From positions 1-6,676 of the forward strand of contig CAMDIP010000072.1 of NCBI GenBank assembly GCA_945899335.1: DNA of 6,676 bases, read 5' to 3'. A model generated the notes under the pieces. The model was not told the DNA's origin, searched no databases, and worked only from the letters and a program-made list of their open reading frames with translations. Shown here piece after piece: positions 1 through 5,295 of the stretch. This stretch comes from Bordetella parapertussis. GTDB lineage: Bacteria > Pseudomonadota > Gammaproteobacteria > Burkholderiales > Burkholderiaceae_C. Position 1 is the first letter of the stretch. Each line of letters starts with the position of its first letter. The translations under genes and the position numbers were made by a program.

Positions 1-554
1 GCTCGAACCACCTGTGCATCGCGGGCGACCCAAGTGGTTTTCACGCCGTTATCAACCCTCACATGGGGGAACAATTTGGGCAAGGTTGCAAGTAGAAATT
101 TTTGAATCACGTTGGTTTGTGCGCCCAAGGCTGGCGAACTCATCACCAAAGCATCGATGTGCGGCAGGGACTGGGCCACCGCACGTGCTGCAATCAAGCC
201 ACCCATGCTGTGGCCCAGTAGCACCAAGGGTGCGGGCGTAAGGGCCCGCACTTGCTCGATTACAAACCGCACATCGTCTAGCAGCTGGGACGGTGAGAGC
301 AAGTTGCCGCGCAAGCCACTGGACAAACCATGGCCATGGTGGTCATATCCAAACACTACATAGCCTGCGGCCTGCAAAGCGCTGGCAACGTGTCCGTAAC
401 GGCCCATGTGTTCACCCAAGCCATGCAGCAGCAAAACGGCCGCACGTGCGTTTTCAGGCGCATTTGGCCAAGCATAAAAGGCCAGTGTTTGCTCGCCCTG
501 ATCGAGCATGGTGATCTGGGGTTTTTGGGCCGCTTGGTCGGCAATTGAGGACAT
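1..554 (-). CDS. Alpha/beta hydrolase, monoacylglycerol lipase-like (partial, C-terminus beyond left edge)
   Basis: The first 184 residues of a serine hydrolase are visible; the gene runs off the left edge. Residues 44-49 read HGLGEH (oxyanion-hole region), 70-80 read YDHHGHGLSSG, and 114-119 read GHSMGG, the nucleophile elbow with predicted catalytic Ser116. This combination is typical of the Hydrolase_4 / PldB / monoacylglycerol lipase group, which cleaves acyl esters of glycerol or lysophospholipids. The catalytic Asp and His should lie in the missing part. There is no signal peptide, so a cytoplasmic or membrane-associated enzyme is likely. The ATG at 554 is 6 bases after the metW stop, and no strong Shine-Dalgarno is visible, so it probably depends on readthrough from metX-metW. 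The family call is firm; the substrate is an inference from motif similarity. An esterase of unknown substrate is the alternative. Confidence 0.85.
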   Translation of the reverse strand, partial: MSSIADQAAQKPQITMLDQGEQTLAFYAWPNAPENARAAVLLLHGLGEHMGRYGHVASALQAAGYVVFGYDHHGHGLSSGLRGNLLSPSQLLDDVRFVIEQVRALTPAPLVLLGHSMGGLIAARAVAQSLPHIDALVMSSPALGAQTNVIQKFLLATLPKLFPHVRVDNGVKTTWVARDAQVVR

Positions 555-560
555 GGGGAC

Positions 561-1148
561 TTAAAGAGTGGGAGCGGACAATTTGAACACAGCGGTTGCT
601 GCTCTGGCATTGGGCCACCACCGCACCAAGCCGTCGTCTTGCAAGCCAAACGCATCCTTGATGTGCAACTGGGTTTTTTTCGCCAGCGCTAAAAAATCTG
701 CAAAGGTGGCGACCCGAATATTGGGCGTGTCATACCACTGGTAGGGGAGTTTTCGCGTGACGGGCATATAGCCCTGCAAAACACTTAAGCGGTTGGGCCA
801 ATGGGCAAAATTGGGGAAGGTGACAATGCCTAGCCGTCCCACACGCACCGTTTCTTGCAACATGGTTTGCGCATTGCGCAAGTGTTGCAATGTGTCTATC
901 TGCAGCACCACATCAAAACTTTGATCGCCAAACATGGCCAAGCCTTGGTCAAGGTTGAGTTGAATTACGTTCACACCTTGCTTGACACAGGCTAGCACAT
1001 TGGCATCATCTATCTCGACACCATAGCCTGAACAACCATGGTGCTGCTGCAGGAACGCCAACAAGGCACCATCGCCACAGCCAAGGTCTAGTACTCGGCT
1101 GCCATAGGGCACCATGCGCTGTATGGCGTCGCGCAATACGCGGTTCAT
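561..1148 (-). CDS. metW: Methionine biosynthesis protein MetW
   Basis: This encodes a 195-residue class I methyltransferase-fold protein of the MetW family. Residues 21-27 are DLGCGDG (the SAM-binding glycine loop) and Glu45 in GVEID is the usual acidic residue ending strand 2. Later segments NLDQGL (65-70), [10 protein letters not shown] (111-120), [12 protein letters not shown] (134-145) and WWPNARA (177-183) are MetW signatures. The length is normal for the family. In many proteobacteria MetW is encoded directly after MetX and is needed for full homoserine acyltransferase activity; whether it methylates anything is not settled by sequence. The ATG overlaps the metX stop in an ATGA arrangement (1145-1148), suggesting translational coupling and fixed stoichiometry with MetX. 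It should share the SAM-responsive leader upstream of metX. Confidence 0.95.
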   Translation of the reverse strand: MNRVLRDAIQRMVPYGSRVLDLGCGDGALLAFLQQHHGCSGYGVEIDDANVLACVKQGVNVIQLNLDQGLAMFGDQSFDVVLQIDTLQHLRNAQTMLQETVRVGRLGIVTFPNFAHWPNRLSVLQGYMPVTRKLPYQWYDTPNIRVATFADFLALAKKTQLHIKDAFGLQDDGLVRWWPNARAATAVFKLSAPTL

Positions 1149-2275
1149 GCGGCGGCCCCCAAGTTGATACGATCAAAATAAGCTCGCACCAGCGATAAAT
1201 AGCGCGGGTCGTCTAATAAAAAAGCGTCGTGACCATGTGGTGCATCGATTTCTGCATAGCTGACTTGTCGCTTGTTGGCCACCAATGCTTGCACCATTTC
1301 ACGGCTGCGTGCAGGTGCAAAACGCCAGTCGGTGGTGAAACTAACCAACAAAAACTGGGCGCGGGCGCTTGCCAATGCCTGTGTGAGTTGGCCTTTGAAT
1401 GCGCTTGCCGGATCAAAATAATCCAATGCTCGAGTGATCAGCAAATAGGTGTTGGCATCAAAGTACTCACTGAACTTATCGCCTTGGTAACGCAAATAGC
1501 TTTCGATTTGAAACTCGATCTCTTGGGTGCTGTATTTAAAATCGTTTCCAGATTGAAGCATTCGGCCAAATTTGGTGTTCATCACATCATCACTCAGATA
1601 AGTGATATGCCCCAACATTCGGGCTATACGCAAACCCCGCTTAGGCACCGCCCCATGGGCATAAAAATGACCGCCGTGAAAGTCGGGGTCAGTGGTGATG
1701 GAACGACGAGCGACTTCATTAAATGCAATGTTTTCTGCATTTAAATTCGGGGCGCTGGCAATGACCACGGCGTGCCTGACACGGTCGGGGTATTGCAAAC
1801 TCCAACTCAATGCTTGCATCCCGCCTAAGCTGCCGCCCATTACTGCCGTCAGTTGAGCAATACCTAAATGGTCTAGCAACCTGGCTTGCGAAGTAACCCA
1901 GTCTTCCACAGTGACCACCGGAAAATCTGCCCCGTAAATACGCCCTGTCTCTGGGTTGAGGTGCATCGGCCCCGTGGAGCCAAAACATGAACCCAGATTG
2001 TTCACACCAATCACAAAAAAACGGTTTGTGTCTACCGGTTTACCTGGGCCAATCATGTTGTCCCACCATCCCTCACTTTTGGCTTGCCCTAAATAGCTTC
2101 CCGCCACATGGTGAGAGGCGTTCAATGCATGACAGACCAAAACAGCATTACTGCGCTCGCTGTTGAGTTCGCCATAGGTCTCGAAGGTCAACTGGTATTG
2201 GTGCAGCACCCCGCCACCCTTTAGGTGCAGAGGCTGTTCAAACAACAGGGACTGAGGTGTAGCTAAAAACGTCAT
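1145..2275 (-). CDS. metX: Homoserine O-acyltransferase MetX (predicted succinyl-CoA using)
   Basis: This 376-residue alpha/beta-hydrolase-fold enzyme activates the hydroxyl of L-homoserine with an acyl group from acyl-CoA, the first committed step of methionine synthesis. The nucleophile motif GGSLGG carries Ser149, the catalytic Asp is Asp316 in TTDWRF, and the catalytic His is His349 in PHGHDAFL. Arg219 and Asp350 match substrate-binding positions of the family. [13 protein letters not shown] near residues 47-59 is a further signature. Length is standard. Arg318, two residues after the catalytic Asp, fits the MetX subset that uses succinyl-CoA; acetyltransferases usually have Leu there (from memory of the family). 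Start: ATG at 2275 or the adjacent in-frame GTG at 2278. I chose the ATG; only a weak GGA lies upstream, inside the terminator stem. The gene is preceded by a SAM-II-like aptamer and a terminator, so repression by SAM is expected. Confidence 0.95.
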   Translation of the reverse strand: MTFLATPQSLLFEQPLHLKGGGVLHQYQLTFETYGELNSERSNAVLVCHALNASHHVAGSYLGQAKSEGWWDNMIGPGKPVDTNRFFVIGVNNLGSCFGSTGPMHLNPETGRIYGADFPVVTVEDWVTSQARLLDHLGIAQLTAVMGGSLGGMQALSWSLQYPDRVRHAVVIASAPNLNAENIAFNEVARRSITTDPDFHGGHFYAHGAVPKRGLRIARMLGHITYLSDDVMNTKFGRMLQSGNDFKYSTQEIEFQIESYLRYQGDKFSEYFDANTYLLITRALDYFDPASAFKGQLTQALASARAQFLLVSFTTDWRFAPARSREMVQALVANKRQVSYAEIDAPHGHDAFLLDDPRYLSLVRAYFDRINLGAAA

Positions 2276-2278
2276 CAC

Positions 2279-2313
2279 AAAAAATCCGGCTACGCTAAAA
2301 AAGGAAGCCGGAT
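2279..2313 (-). terminator. Intrinsic terminator in the metX leader, abutting the start codon
   Basis: A perfect 8-bp inverted repeat pairs AUCCGGCU (2313-2306) with AGCCGGAU (2291-2284) around a 14-nt loop, followed by five U (2279-2283), six counting the last stem base. The metX GTG/ATG follows with no gap. There is no upstream gene on this strand to terminate, so its likely role is premature termination of the metX transcript under control of the aptamer at 2321-2373. The 3' arm also contains the only Shine-Dalgarno-like bases (GGA, 2287-2285), so the same hairpin would hinder translation. Read on the plus strand it lacks a T-tract, so it is directional. Confidence 0.8.
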
Positions 2314-2320
2314 GGGCAGG

Positions 2321-2373
2321 CGTCTTTAGCTGAACTTGTTAAAGCGCCCGCAAGCTGTGGCAAATCGGCGCAT
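2321..2373 (-). promoter_or_regulatory. SAM-II-type S-adenosylmethionine riboswitch upstream of metX
   Basis: Read on the minus strand, a 5-bp stem GCGCC (2371-2367) / GGCGC (2348-2344) encloses a loop starting GAUUUG (2366-2361) and ending in GCUUGC (2355-2350, its last base next to the stem). An A-rich linker follows, then AGCUAAAG (2331-2324). This order (P1, GAUUU, UUGC, then GCUAAA after P1) is the core of the SAM-II (metA) aptamer as I remember it. The loop AGCU (2356-2353) can pair with AGCU (2331-2328) to make the expected pseudoknot. SAM-II RNAs sense SAM and switch off methionine genes such as metA and metX, which fits the position about 45 bases before metX. The class is best known in alphaproteobacteria. 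No covariance model was run. Confidence 0.85.
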
Positions 2374-2377
2374 TTAA

Positions 2378-2406
2378 AGTATAACTAAGCTTTACAAATG
2401 CTCCTG
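2378..2406 (-). promoter_or_regulatory. Candidate sigma-70 promoter for metX-metW operon
   Basis: On the minus strand TATACT (2383-2378) is a good -10 hexamer, one base from the TATAAT consensus. Initiation 6-8 bases downstream would fall near 2370-2372, at or next to the first base of the aptamer P1 stem, which is what a short riboswitch leader would need. The -35 at the 17-base spacing reads CAGGAG (2406-2401) and is poor, so the promoter may be weak or activator-assisted. Confidence 0.5.
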
Positions 2407-2527
2407 ATCTTTATCCTCTGACCTTTTCAGCTTCAGCGACTGCGTTCCGACACGCTTTTCTCTAACGGCTTAGCTTTCACAATTTCACATCAACCCATCC
2501 CCGATTGGTCTGACTGCAAATGTCAAT
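2407..2527. other. Central part of the metX/amt divergent intergenic region, no feature recognised
   Basis: This part of the 338-base gene-free stretch between metX and the ammonium transporter lies upstream of both proposed promoters. I see no convincing ORF, no RNA gene and no full NtrC-type GCACC-N5-GGTGC site. Minor features are a 4-bp inverted repeat GCGT-N6-ACGC near 2442-2455 and TGAC-N7-GTCA at 2511-2525; neither is strong enough to call an operator. Activator sites for the sigma-54 promoter at 2528 would be expected here if that promoter is real. Confidence 0.4.
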
Positions 2528-2543
2528 TGGTGTGAGTTTTGCT
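2528..2543 (+). promoter_or_regulatory. Sigma-54 (RpoN) promoter for the ammonium transporter
   Basis: TGGTGTG-N4-TTGCT matches the sigma-54 consensus TGGCACG-N4-TTGCW at every position except the three middle bases CAC, with the required GG-N10-GC spacing (GG at 2529-2530, GC at 2541-2542). Transcription would begin near 2554, leaving a leader of about 60 bases. Nitrogen-responsive sigma-54 control, usually through NtrC, is well known for amtB genes, so position and gene function agree. No classical -10/-35 pair was seen between here and the gene. Confidence 0.65.
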
Positions 2544-2549
2544 TTATTT

Positions 2550-2584
2550 TGGTGCAAATCTGTTTTTGGTTCTTTTTTGCACCA
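2550..2584 (+). repeat. 9-bp inverted repeat TGGTGCAAA / TTTGCACCA before the ammonium transporter
   Basis: Perfect 9-bp arms at 2550-2558 and 2576-2584 flank 17 T-rich bases. The arms contain GGTGC and GCACC, the half-sites of NtrC, but in the reverse order and with a wider gap than a normal NtrC site. The repeat overlaps the predicted start of transcription (about 2554) and ends about 20 bases before the ribosome binding site. It could be a regulator-binding site, or an mRNA hairpin if transcription begins further upstream. It lacks a following T-tract, so it is not a terminator. Confidence 0.6.
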
Positions 2585-2613
2585 TCCTTGAACATAAATC
2601 CCCTGGAGACATC

Positions 2614-3816
2614 ATGGACGCACCCAAACAGGGCATAGATGCCTTGTTCATCCTGCTTGGCGCCATCATGGTTTTGGCCATGCACGCTGGTTTTGCTTTT
2701 CTAGAACTTGGCACTGTACGCAAAAAAAACCAAGTCAATGCTTTGGTGAAAATTTTGGTGGACTTCAGTATTTCCACCGTTGTTTACTTTGCTGTGGGTT
2801 ACAGCGTTGCTTATGGCACCTCTTTTTTCGTAGGTGCCGATGTTTTGGTACAGCGCAATGGTTATGAGTTGGTGAAGTTTTTCTTCCTTCTTACCTTTGC
2901 AGCAGCCATCCCCGCGATTGTTTCTGGCGGAATTGCCGAACGTGCTCGCTTTTACCCTCAATTGGTTGCAACTGCCGTCATCGTGGGCTTTATTTACCCT
3001 TTATATGAAGGCATTGTCTGGAACCAGCATTTTGGCTTGCAAGCTTGGCTCAAAGCCCTGACAGGTGATGAGTTCCATGATTTCGCTGGCTCCGTGGTAG
3101 TTCACGCCTTGGGCGGTTGGATTGCCTTGCCTGCGGTGCTCTTGCTGGGCGCTCGCAGCAACCGCTACAAAAAAGATGGTGCGATTTCTGCCCATCCCCC
3201 TTCAAGCATTCCGTTTTTGGCATTAGGTGCTTGGGTTTTGTGCGTGGGCTGGTTTGGCTTTAATGTCATGAGCGCGCAAACCATTGACAAAATATCGGGC
3301 TTGGTGGCAGTCAACAGTCTCATGGCCATGGTGGGCGGCACCTTGGCGGCTTTGTGGCTTGGTAAAAATGACCCGGGGTTTGTTCACAACGGTCCTTTGG
3401 CGGGTTTGGTGGCGGTTTGCGCTGGATCAGACGTCATGCACCCCCTTGGTGCGTTGGTGGTGGGTGCTGTCGCGGGCGCTTTGTTTGTCGTTATGTTCAC
3501 ATTGACTCAAAACCGCTGGAAGATTGATGATGTTTTGGGCGTCTGGCCTTTGCACGGCATTTGTGGCACTTGGGGCGGCATTGCGGCAGGCATTTTTGGT
3601 CTTCCAGCTTTAGGCGGTTTGGGCGGTGTGAATGTCTTTGCTCAGTTGATCGGCACGCTGTCTGGCGTCGCTTGGGCTGTCCTCAGTTCTTTTCTTTTGT
3701 ATGGCCTCTTGAAAGTAACCATGGGTTTGCGCTTAAGCCAAGAAGAGGAGTTTGAAGGTGCCGATTTGAGTATTCACAAAATCAACTCCAGCCCTGATCG
3801 AGAGGTTAGTTGGTAG
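2614..3816 (+). CDS. amt: Ammonium transporter, Amt family
   Basis: This 400-residue inner-membrane channel or transporter takes up ammonium. Strongly hydrophobic segments throughout are consistent with the 11 helices of mature Amt proteins. Key residues are present: Asp156 and His164 in DFAGSVVVH, and His314 in PLHGICG; these sit exactly four positions before Asp160, His168 and His318 of E. coli AmtB. SGGIAERARF (104-113) and WFGFN (213-217) are family signatures; Ser220 corresponds to the S1-site serine. The cytoplasmic tail starts GLRLSQEEEFEGADLS, the region that contacts GlnK in AmtB. The start is ATG 2614, with GGAG at 2605-2608 and a 5-base gap. Unlike E. coli AmtB there is no long cleavable leader. 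No glnK is adjacent on either side. Sigma-54 control is likely (see 2528-2543). An Rh-type protein is much less likely given the Amt signatures. Confidence 0.93.
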   Translation: MDAPKQGIDALFILLGAIMVLAMHAGFAFLELGTVRKKNQVNALVKILVDFSISTVVYFAVGYSVAYGTSFFVGADVLVQRNGYELVKFFFLLTFAAAIPAIVSGGIAERARFYPQLVATAVIVGFIYPLYEGIVWNQHFGLQAWLKALTGDEFHDFAGSVVVHALGGWIALPAVLLLGARSNRYKKDGAISAHPPSSIPFLALGAWVLCVGWFGFNVMSAQTIDKISGLVAVNSLMAMVGGTLAALWLGKNDPGFVHNGPLAGLVAVCAGSDVMHPLGALVVGAVAGALFVVMFTLTQNRWKIDDVLGVWPLHGICGTWGGIAAGIFGLPALGGLGGVNVFAQLIGTLSGVAWAVLSSFLLYGLLKVTMGLRLSQEEEFEGADLSIHKINSSPDREVSW

Positions 3817-3863
3817 TTTTTGTGGTTTTTTGACCTTTAAACTCGCAAATTGAGTATAAACAC

Positions 3864-3894
3864 TTGGTTTTCTTCATGATTTTTATCTCATAAT
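3864..3894 (+). promoter_or_regulatory. Weak candidate promoter for the RRM gene
   Basis: Between amt and the RRM gene (3817-4026) the best pair I find is TTGGTT (3864-3869) and CATAAT (3889-3894), separated by 19 bases, longer than the ideal 17. A start near 3901 would give a leader of about 125 bases ending in the hairpin at 3985-4023. No clear terminator follows amt, so readthrough from amt is also possible; the T-rich bases at 3817-3833 lack a stem. Confidence 0.25.
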
Positions 3895-3984
3895 GGTTCT
3901 GACTGTGTAAAGCACTTGGGTGCGTGCACAGCTTGTTGGTGATAGGTTAGTTTCGCTTCTTGACTTTCGTGGACAGGTGCAATC

Positions 3985-4023
3985 GGGACTCCGTCGCTTT
4001 TTTATATGTTTTTATGGAGTCCC
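3985..4023 (+). promoter_or_regulatory. Leader hairpin sequestering the ribosome binding site of the RRM gene
   Basis: GGGACTCC (3985-3992) is perfectly complementary to GGAGTCCC (4016-4023), with a 23-base U-rich loop. The 3' arm contains the Shine-Dalgarno GGAG (4016-4019), and ATG follows at 4027. Folding would therefore hide the ribosome binding site. Translation would need melting by temperature, a protein (perhaps the RRM product itself), or an alternative fold. The pairing is seen directly; the regulatory role is inferred. Confidence 0.6.
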
Positions 4024-4026
4024 TGA

Positions 4027-4602
4027 ATGGGCAACAAACTTTACGTTGGCAATCTGCCATATTCCGTGCGCGATGGCGACTTGGAACAATCTTTTGGTCA
4101 ATTTGGCACTGTCACCAGCGCAAAAGTCATGATGGAACGCGATACAGGCCGCTCCAAAGGCTTCGGCTTTGTTGAAATGGGCAGCGATGCCGAAGCCCAA
4201 GCTGCTGTCAATGGCATGAATGGCCAACCCCTTGGCGGTCGTAGCTTGGTCGTTAACGAAGCGCGCCCCATGGAACCCCGTCCTCCTCGCAGCGGTGGTG
4301 GTGGTTATGGCGGCGGCGGCGGCGGCGGTGGTGGTTATGGCGGCGGTGGCGGTGGCGGTGGTGGTTATGGCGGCGGCGGTCGCGAAGGCGGCGGCGGCGG
4401 CCGTGATGGCGGCGGCGGCTATGGCGGCGGCGGCTATGGCGGCGGCGGTGGTGGTCGTCGCGAAGGCGGCGGCGGTTACGGTGGCGGTGGCGGTGGTCGT
4501 CGTGAAGGCTCTGCTGGCGGCAATGATGGCAATTTCCGCAGCCCTTATGGCGGCGGTGGTGCACGTCCAAACAATGGGTCTTCCGGACGCAACGAGTATT
4601 GA
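4027..4602 (+). CDS. Glycine-rich RRM-type RNA-binding protein
   Basis: This 191-residue protein has one N-terminal RNA recognition motif (about residues 3-80) and a long glycine-rich tail. RNP2 is LYVGNL (5-10) and RNP1 is KGFGFVEM (44-51), with Phe46 and Phe48 as the expected RNA-stacking aromatics; the last RNP1 position is Met instead of an aromatic. Residues 90-161 are mostly Gly with spaced Tyr and Arg in GGGGYGGGG and GGGRREGG units, resembling RGG-type tails that add nonspecific RNA binding. The tail ends NNGSSGRNEY. Bacterial proteins of this kind resemble cyanobacterial cold-induced Rbp proteins and plant GRPs; roles in RNA chaperoning or cold adaptation are plausible but not shown. 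Start ATG 4027 has GGAG 7 bases upstream, inside the hairpin at 3985-4023. The gene appears monocistronic, closed by the terminator at 4629. Confidence 0.92.
   Translation: MGNKLYVGNLPYSVRDGDLEQSFGQFGTVTSAKVMMERDTGRSKGFGFVEMGSDAEAQAAVNGMNGQPLGGRSLVVNEARPMEPRPPRSGGGGYGGGGGGGGGYGGGGGGGGGYGGGGREGGGGGRDGGGGYGGGGYGGGGGGRREGGGGYGGGGGGRREGSAGGNDGNFRSPYGGGGARPNNGSSGRNEY
4294..4509 (+). repeat. GGY-codon low-complexity repeat encoding the Gly-rich tail
   Basis: About 215 bases are built almost entirely from GGC and GGT codons, broken by TAT (Tyr) and CGT/CGC-GAA (Arg-Glu) codons. A block of GGTGGTGGTTATGGC type recurs at least three times in the first part. Such arrays expand and contract by slippage or recombination in steps of three, which keeps the reading frame. 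All frames stay open here, which creates spurious Ala/Val-rich and His/Arg-rich ORFs. Confidence 0.85.
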
Positions 4603-4628
4603 TTTACCCGCTTGACACTGGACCCTCT

Positions 4629-4657
4629 AGGGCTTGGAAATTTCCAAGCCCTTTTTT
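4629..4657 (+). terminator. Strong intrinsic terminator after the RRM gene
   Basis: A 12-bp perfect palindrome, AGGGCTTGGAAA (4629-4640) with TTTCCAAGCCCT (4641-4652), is followed by a run of six T (4652-4657). It starts 27 bases after the RRM stop. The last T is part of the lptC stop codon on the other strand, so it separates the two convergent genes. In the minus direction the stem has no following T-run, so it is mainly a plus-strand terminator. Confidence 0.92.
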
Positions 4658-5295
4658 CATGGGCGCTTGCCAGGCACCAATAAAACCTTCACTTGGCCCT
4701 GTAATAAAAACCGTTGGTTTAGGTTGTCGGCCTTCAGGCCATTGCCTTGAAAACGGTTATCGCCACGTTCAATTTTCACGGGCGAATAGGTGACAAGACT
4801 GTCGGTATTGGCAAATAAATGAATGAACTCACTGCGTAGCGTCATGGCCGGTTCTAGTGTTCCCACGCCTTGCTTATGCACCACAGCTTGCCCGATCAAC
4901 TGTATTTCTGAACCGTCTTCGTTGGACAATGAACGGTTTGCAACTGCTGTTGTCAGACGTCCCGAACGAGAAATCGAATGCACCACCGGTTGTTCAATCA
5001 AATTGGTCAGTGTGTCGGGAAAATGCAAGGAAGTCTCACCTTGCAAAAAAGACTTCAAACCGCCTTGCAAAGAATACGTTTTCAAGGTGAAGTTATTGGC
5101 ATAGTAATCTGGTTCATGAGAGGTTTCTGCGACAACCGCCCCCGGTATCGCTTTCGGTGCATTGCGCACCAACCAGACGCTAGCCCACAAAAGGATAGCC
5201 AATAAGACCATAGGTATAAAGGCCACAAGGGTTTCTAATTGGTTTCTCCAGCCCGACGCAGGTGCAGGCGAGGGAAGTCTGGGCAGGGCGTTCAC
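4657..5295 (-). CDS. lptC: Lipopolysaccharide export protein LptC
   Basis: This 212-residue bitopic inner-membrane protein receives lipopolysaccharide from LptB2FG and passes it to the periplasmic LptA bridge. A hydrophobic helix spans about residues 22-44; the rest is a periplasmic beta-jellyroll. HEPDYYANNFTL (60-71) is the family signature, and GLKADNLNQRFLLQG (186-200) matches the conserved C-terminal strand region. Length is close to E. coli LptC (about 190) with a slightly longer N-terminus. The start is GTG at 5295, overlapping the kdsC stop as GTGA (5292-5295), with AGAGG 7 bases upstream; no ATG exists before the membrane helix. It is the last gene of kdsD-kdsC-lptC here: lptA and lptB do not follow. 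The TGA lies in the T-tract of the convergent RRM terminator. Confidence 0.92.
   Translation of the reverse strand: MNALPRLPSPAPASGWRNQLETLVAFIPMVLLAILLWASVWLVRNAPKAIPGAVVAETSHEPDYYANNFTLKTYSLQGGLKSFLQGETSLHFPDTLTNLIEQPVVHSISRSGRLTTAVANRSLSNEDGSEIQLIGQAVVHKQGVGTLEPAMTLRSEFIHLFANTDSLVTYSPVKIERGDNRFQGNGLKADNLNQRFLLQGQVKVLLVPGKRP

Noticed and set aside
356..655. 99-codon minus-strand ORF across the metW/hydrolase junction
   Set aside because: Different frame from both real genes, overlapping the metW end and the hydrolase N-terminus, which have clear family motifs.
1229..1744. 171-codon plus-strand ORF opposite metX
   Set aside because: Antisense shadow of metX, Cys-rich without family character, while metX matches its family over the full length.
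2567..2581. Second sigma-54-like match TGGTTC...TTGCA
   Set aside because: GG to GC spacing is one base short (N9 instead of N10), which sigma-54 promoters seldom tolerate.
2539..2613. 25-residue N-terminal extension of the ammonium transporter from a TTG at 2539
   Set aside because: The ATG at 2614 has a well-placed GGAG; the TTG lies inside the sigma-54 -12 element and upstream of the predicted transcript start.
3912..3923. GCAC-TTGG-GTGC hairpin between amt and the RRM gene
   Set aside because: Only 4 bp and without a T-tract; too weak to call a terminator or operator.
4294..4509. Possible CRISPR-like or tandem-repeat array
   Set aside because: The periodicity is codon-level Gly repetition within a protein reading frame, with no unique spacers.
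4253..4570. His/Arg-rich minus-strand ORF opposite the RRM gene
   Set aside because: Antisense reading of the Gly codon repeat; repeats keep all frames open.
4220..4615. Ala/Val-rich plus-strand ORF in the RRM gene
   Set aside because: Shifted reading of the GGY codon array; low complexity with no start signal of its own.
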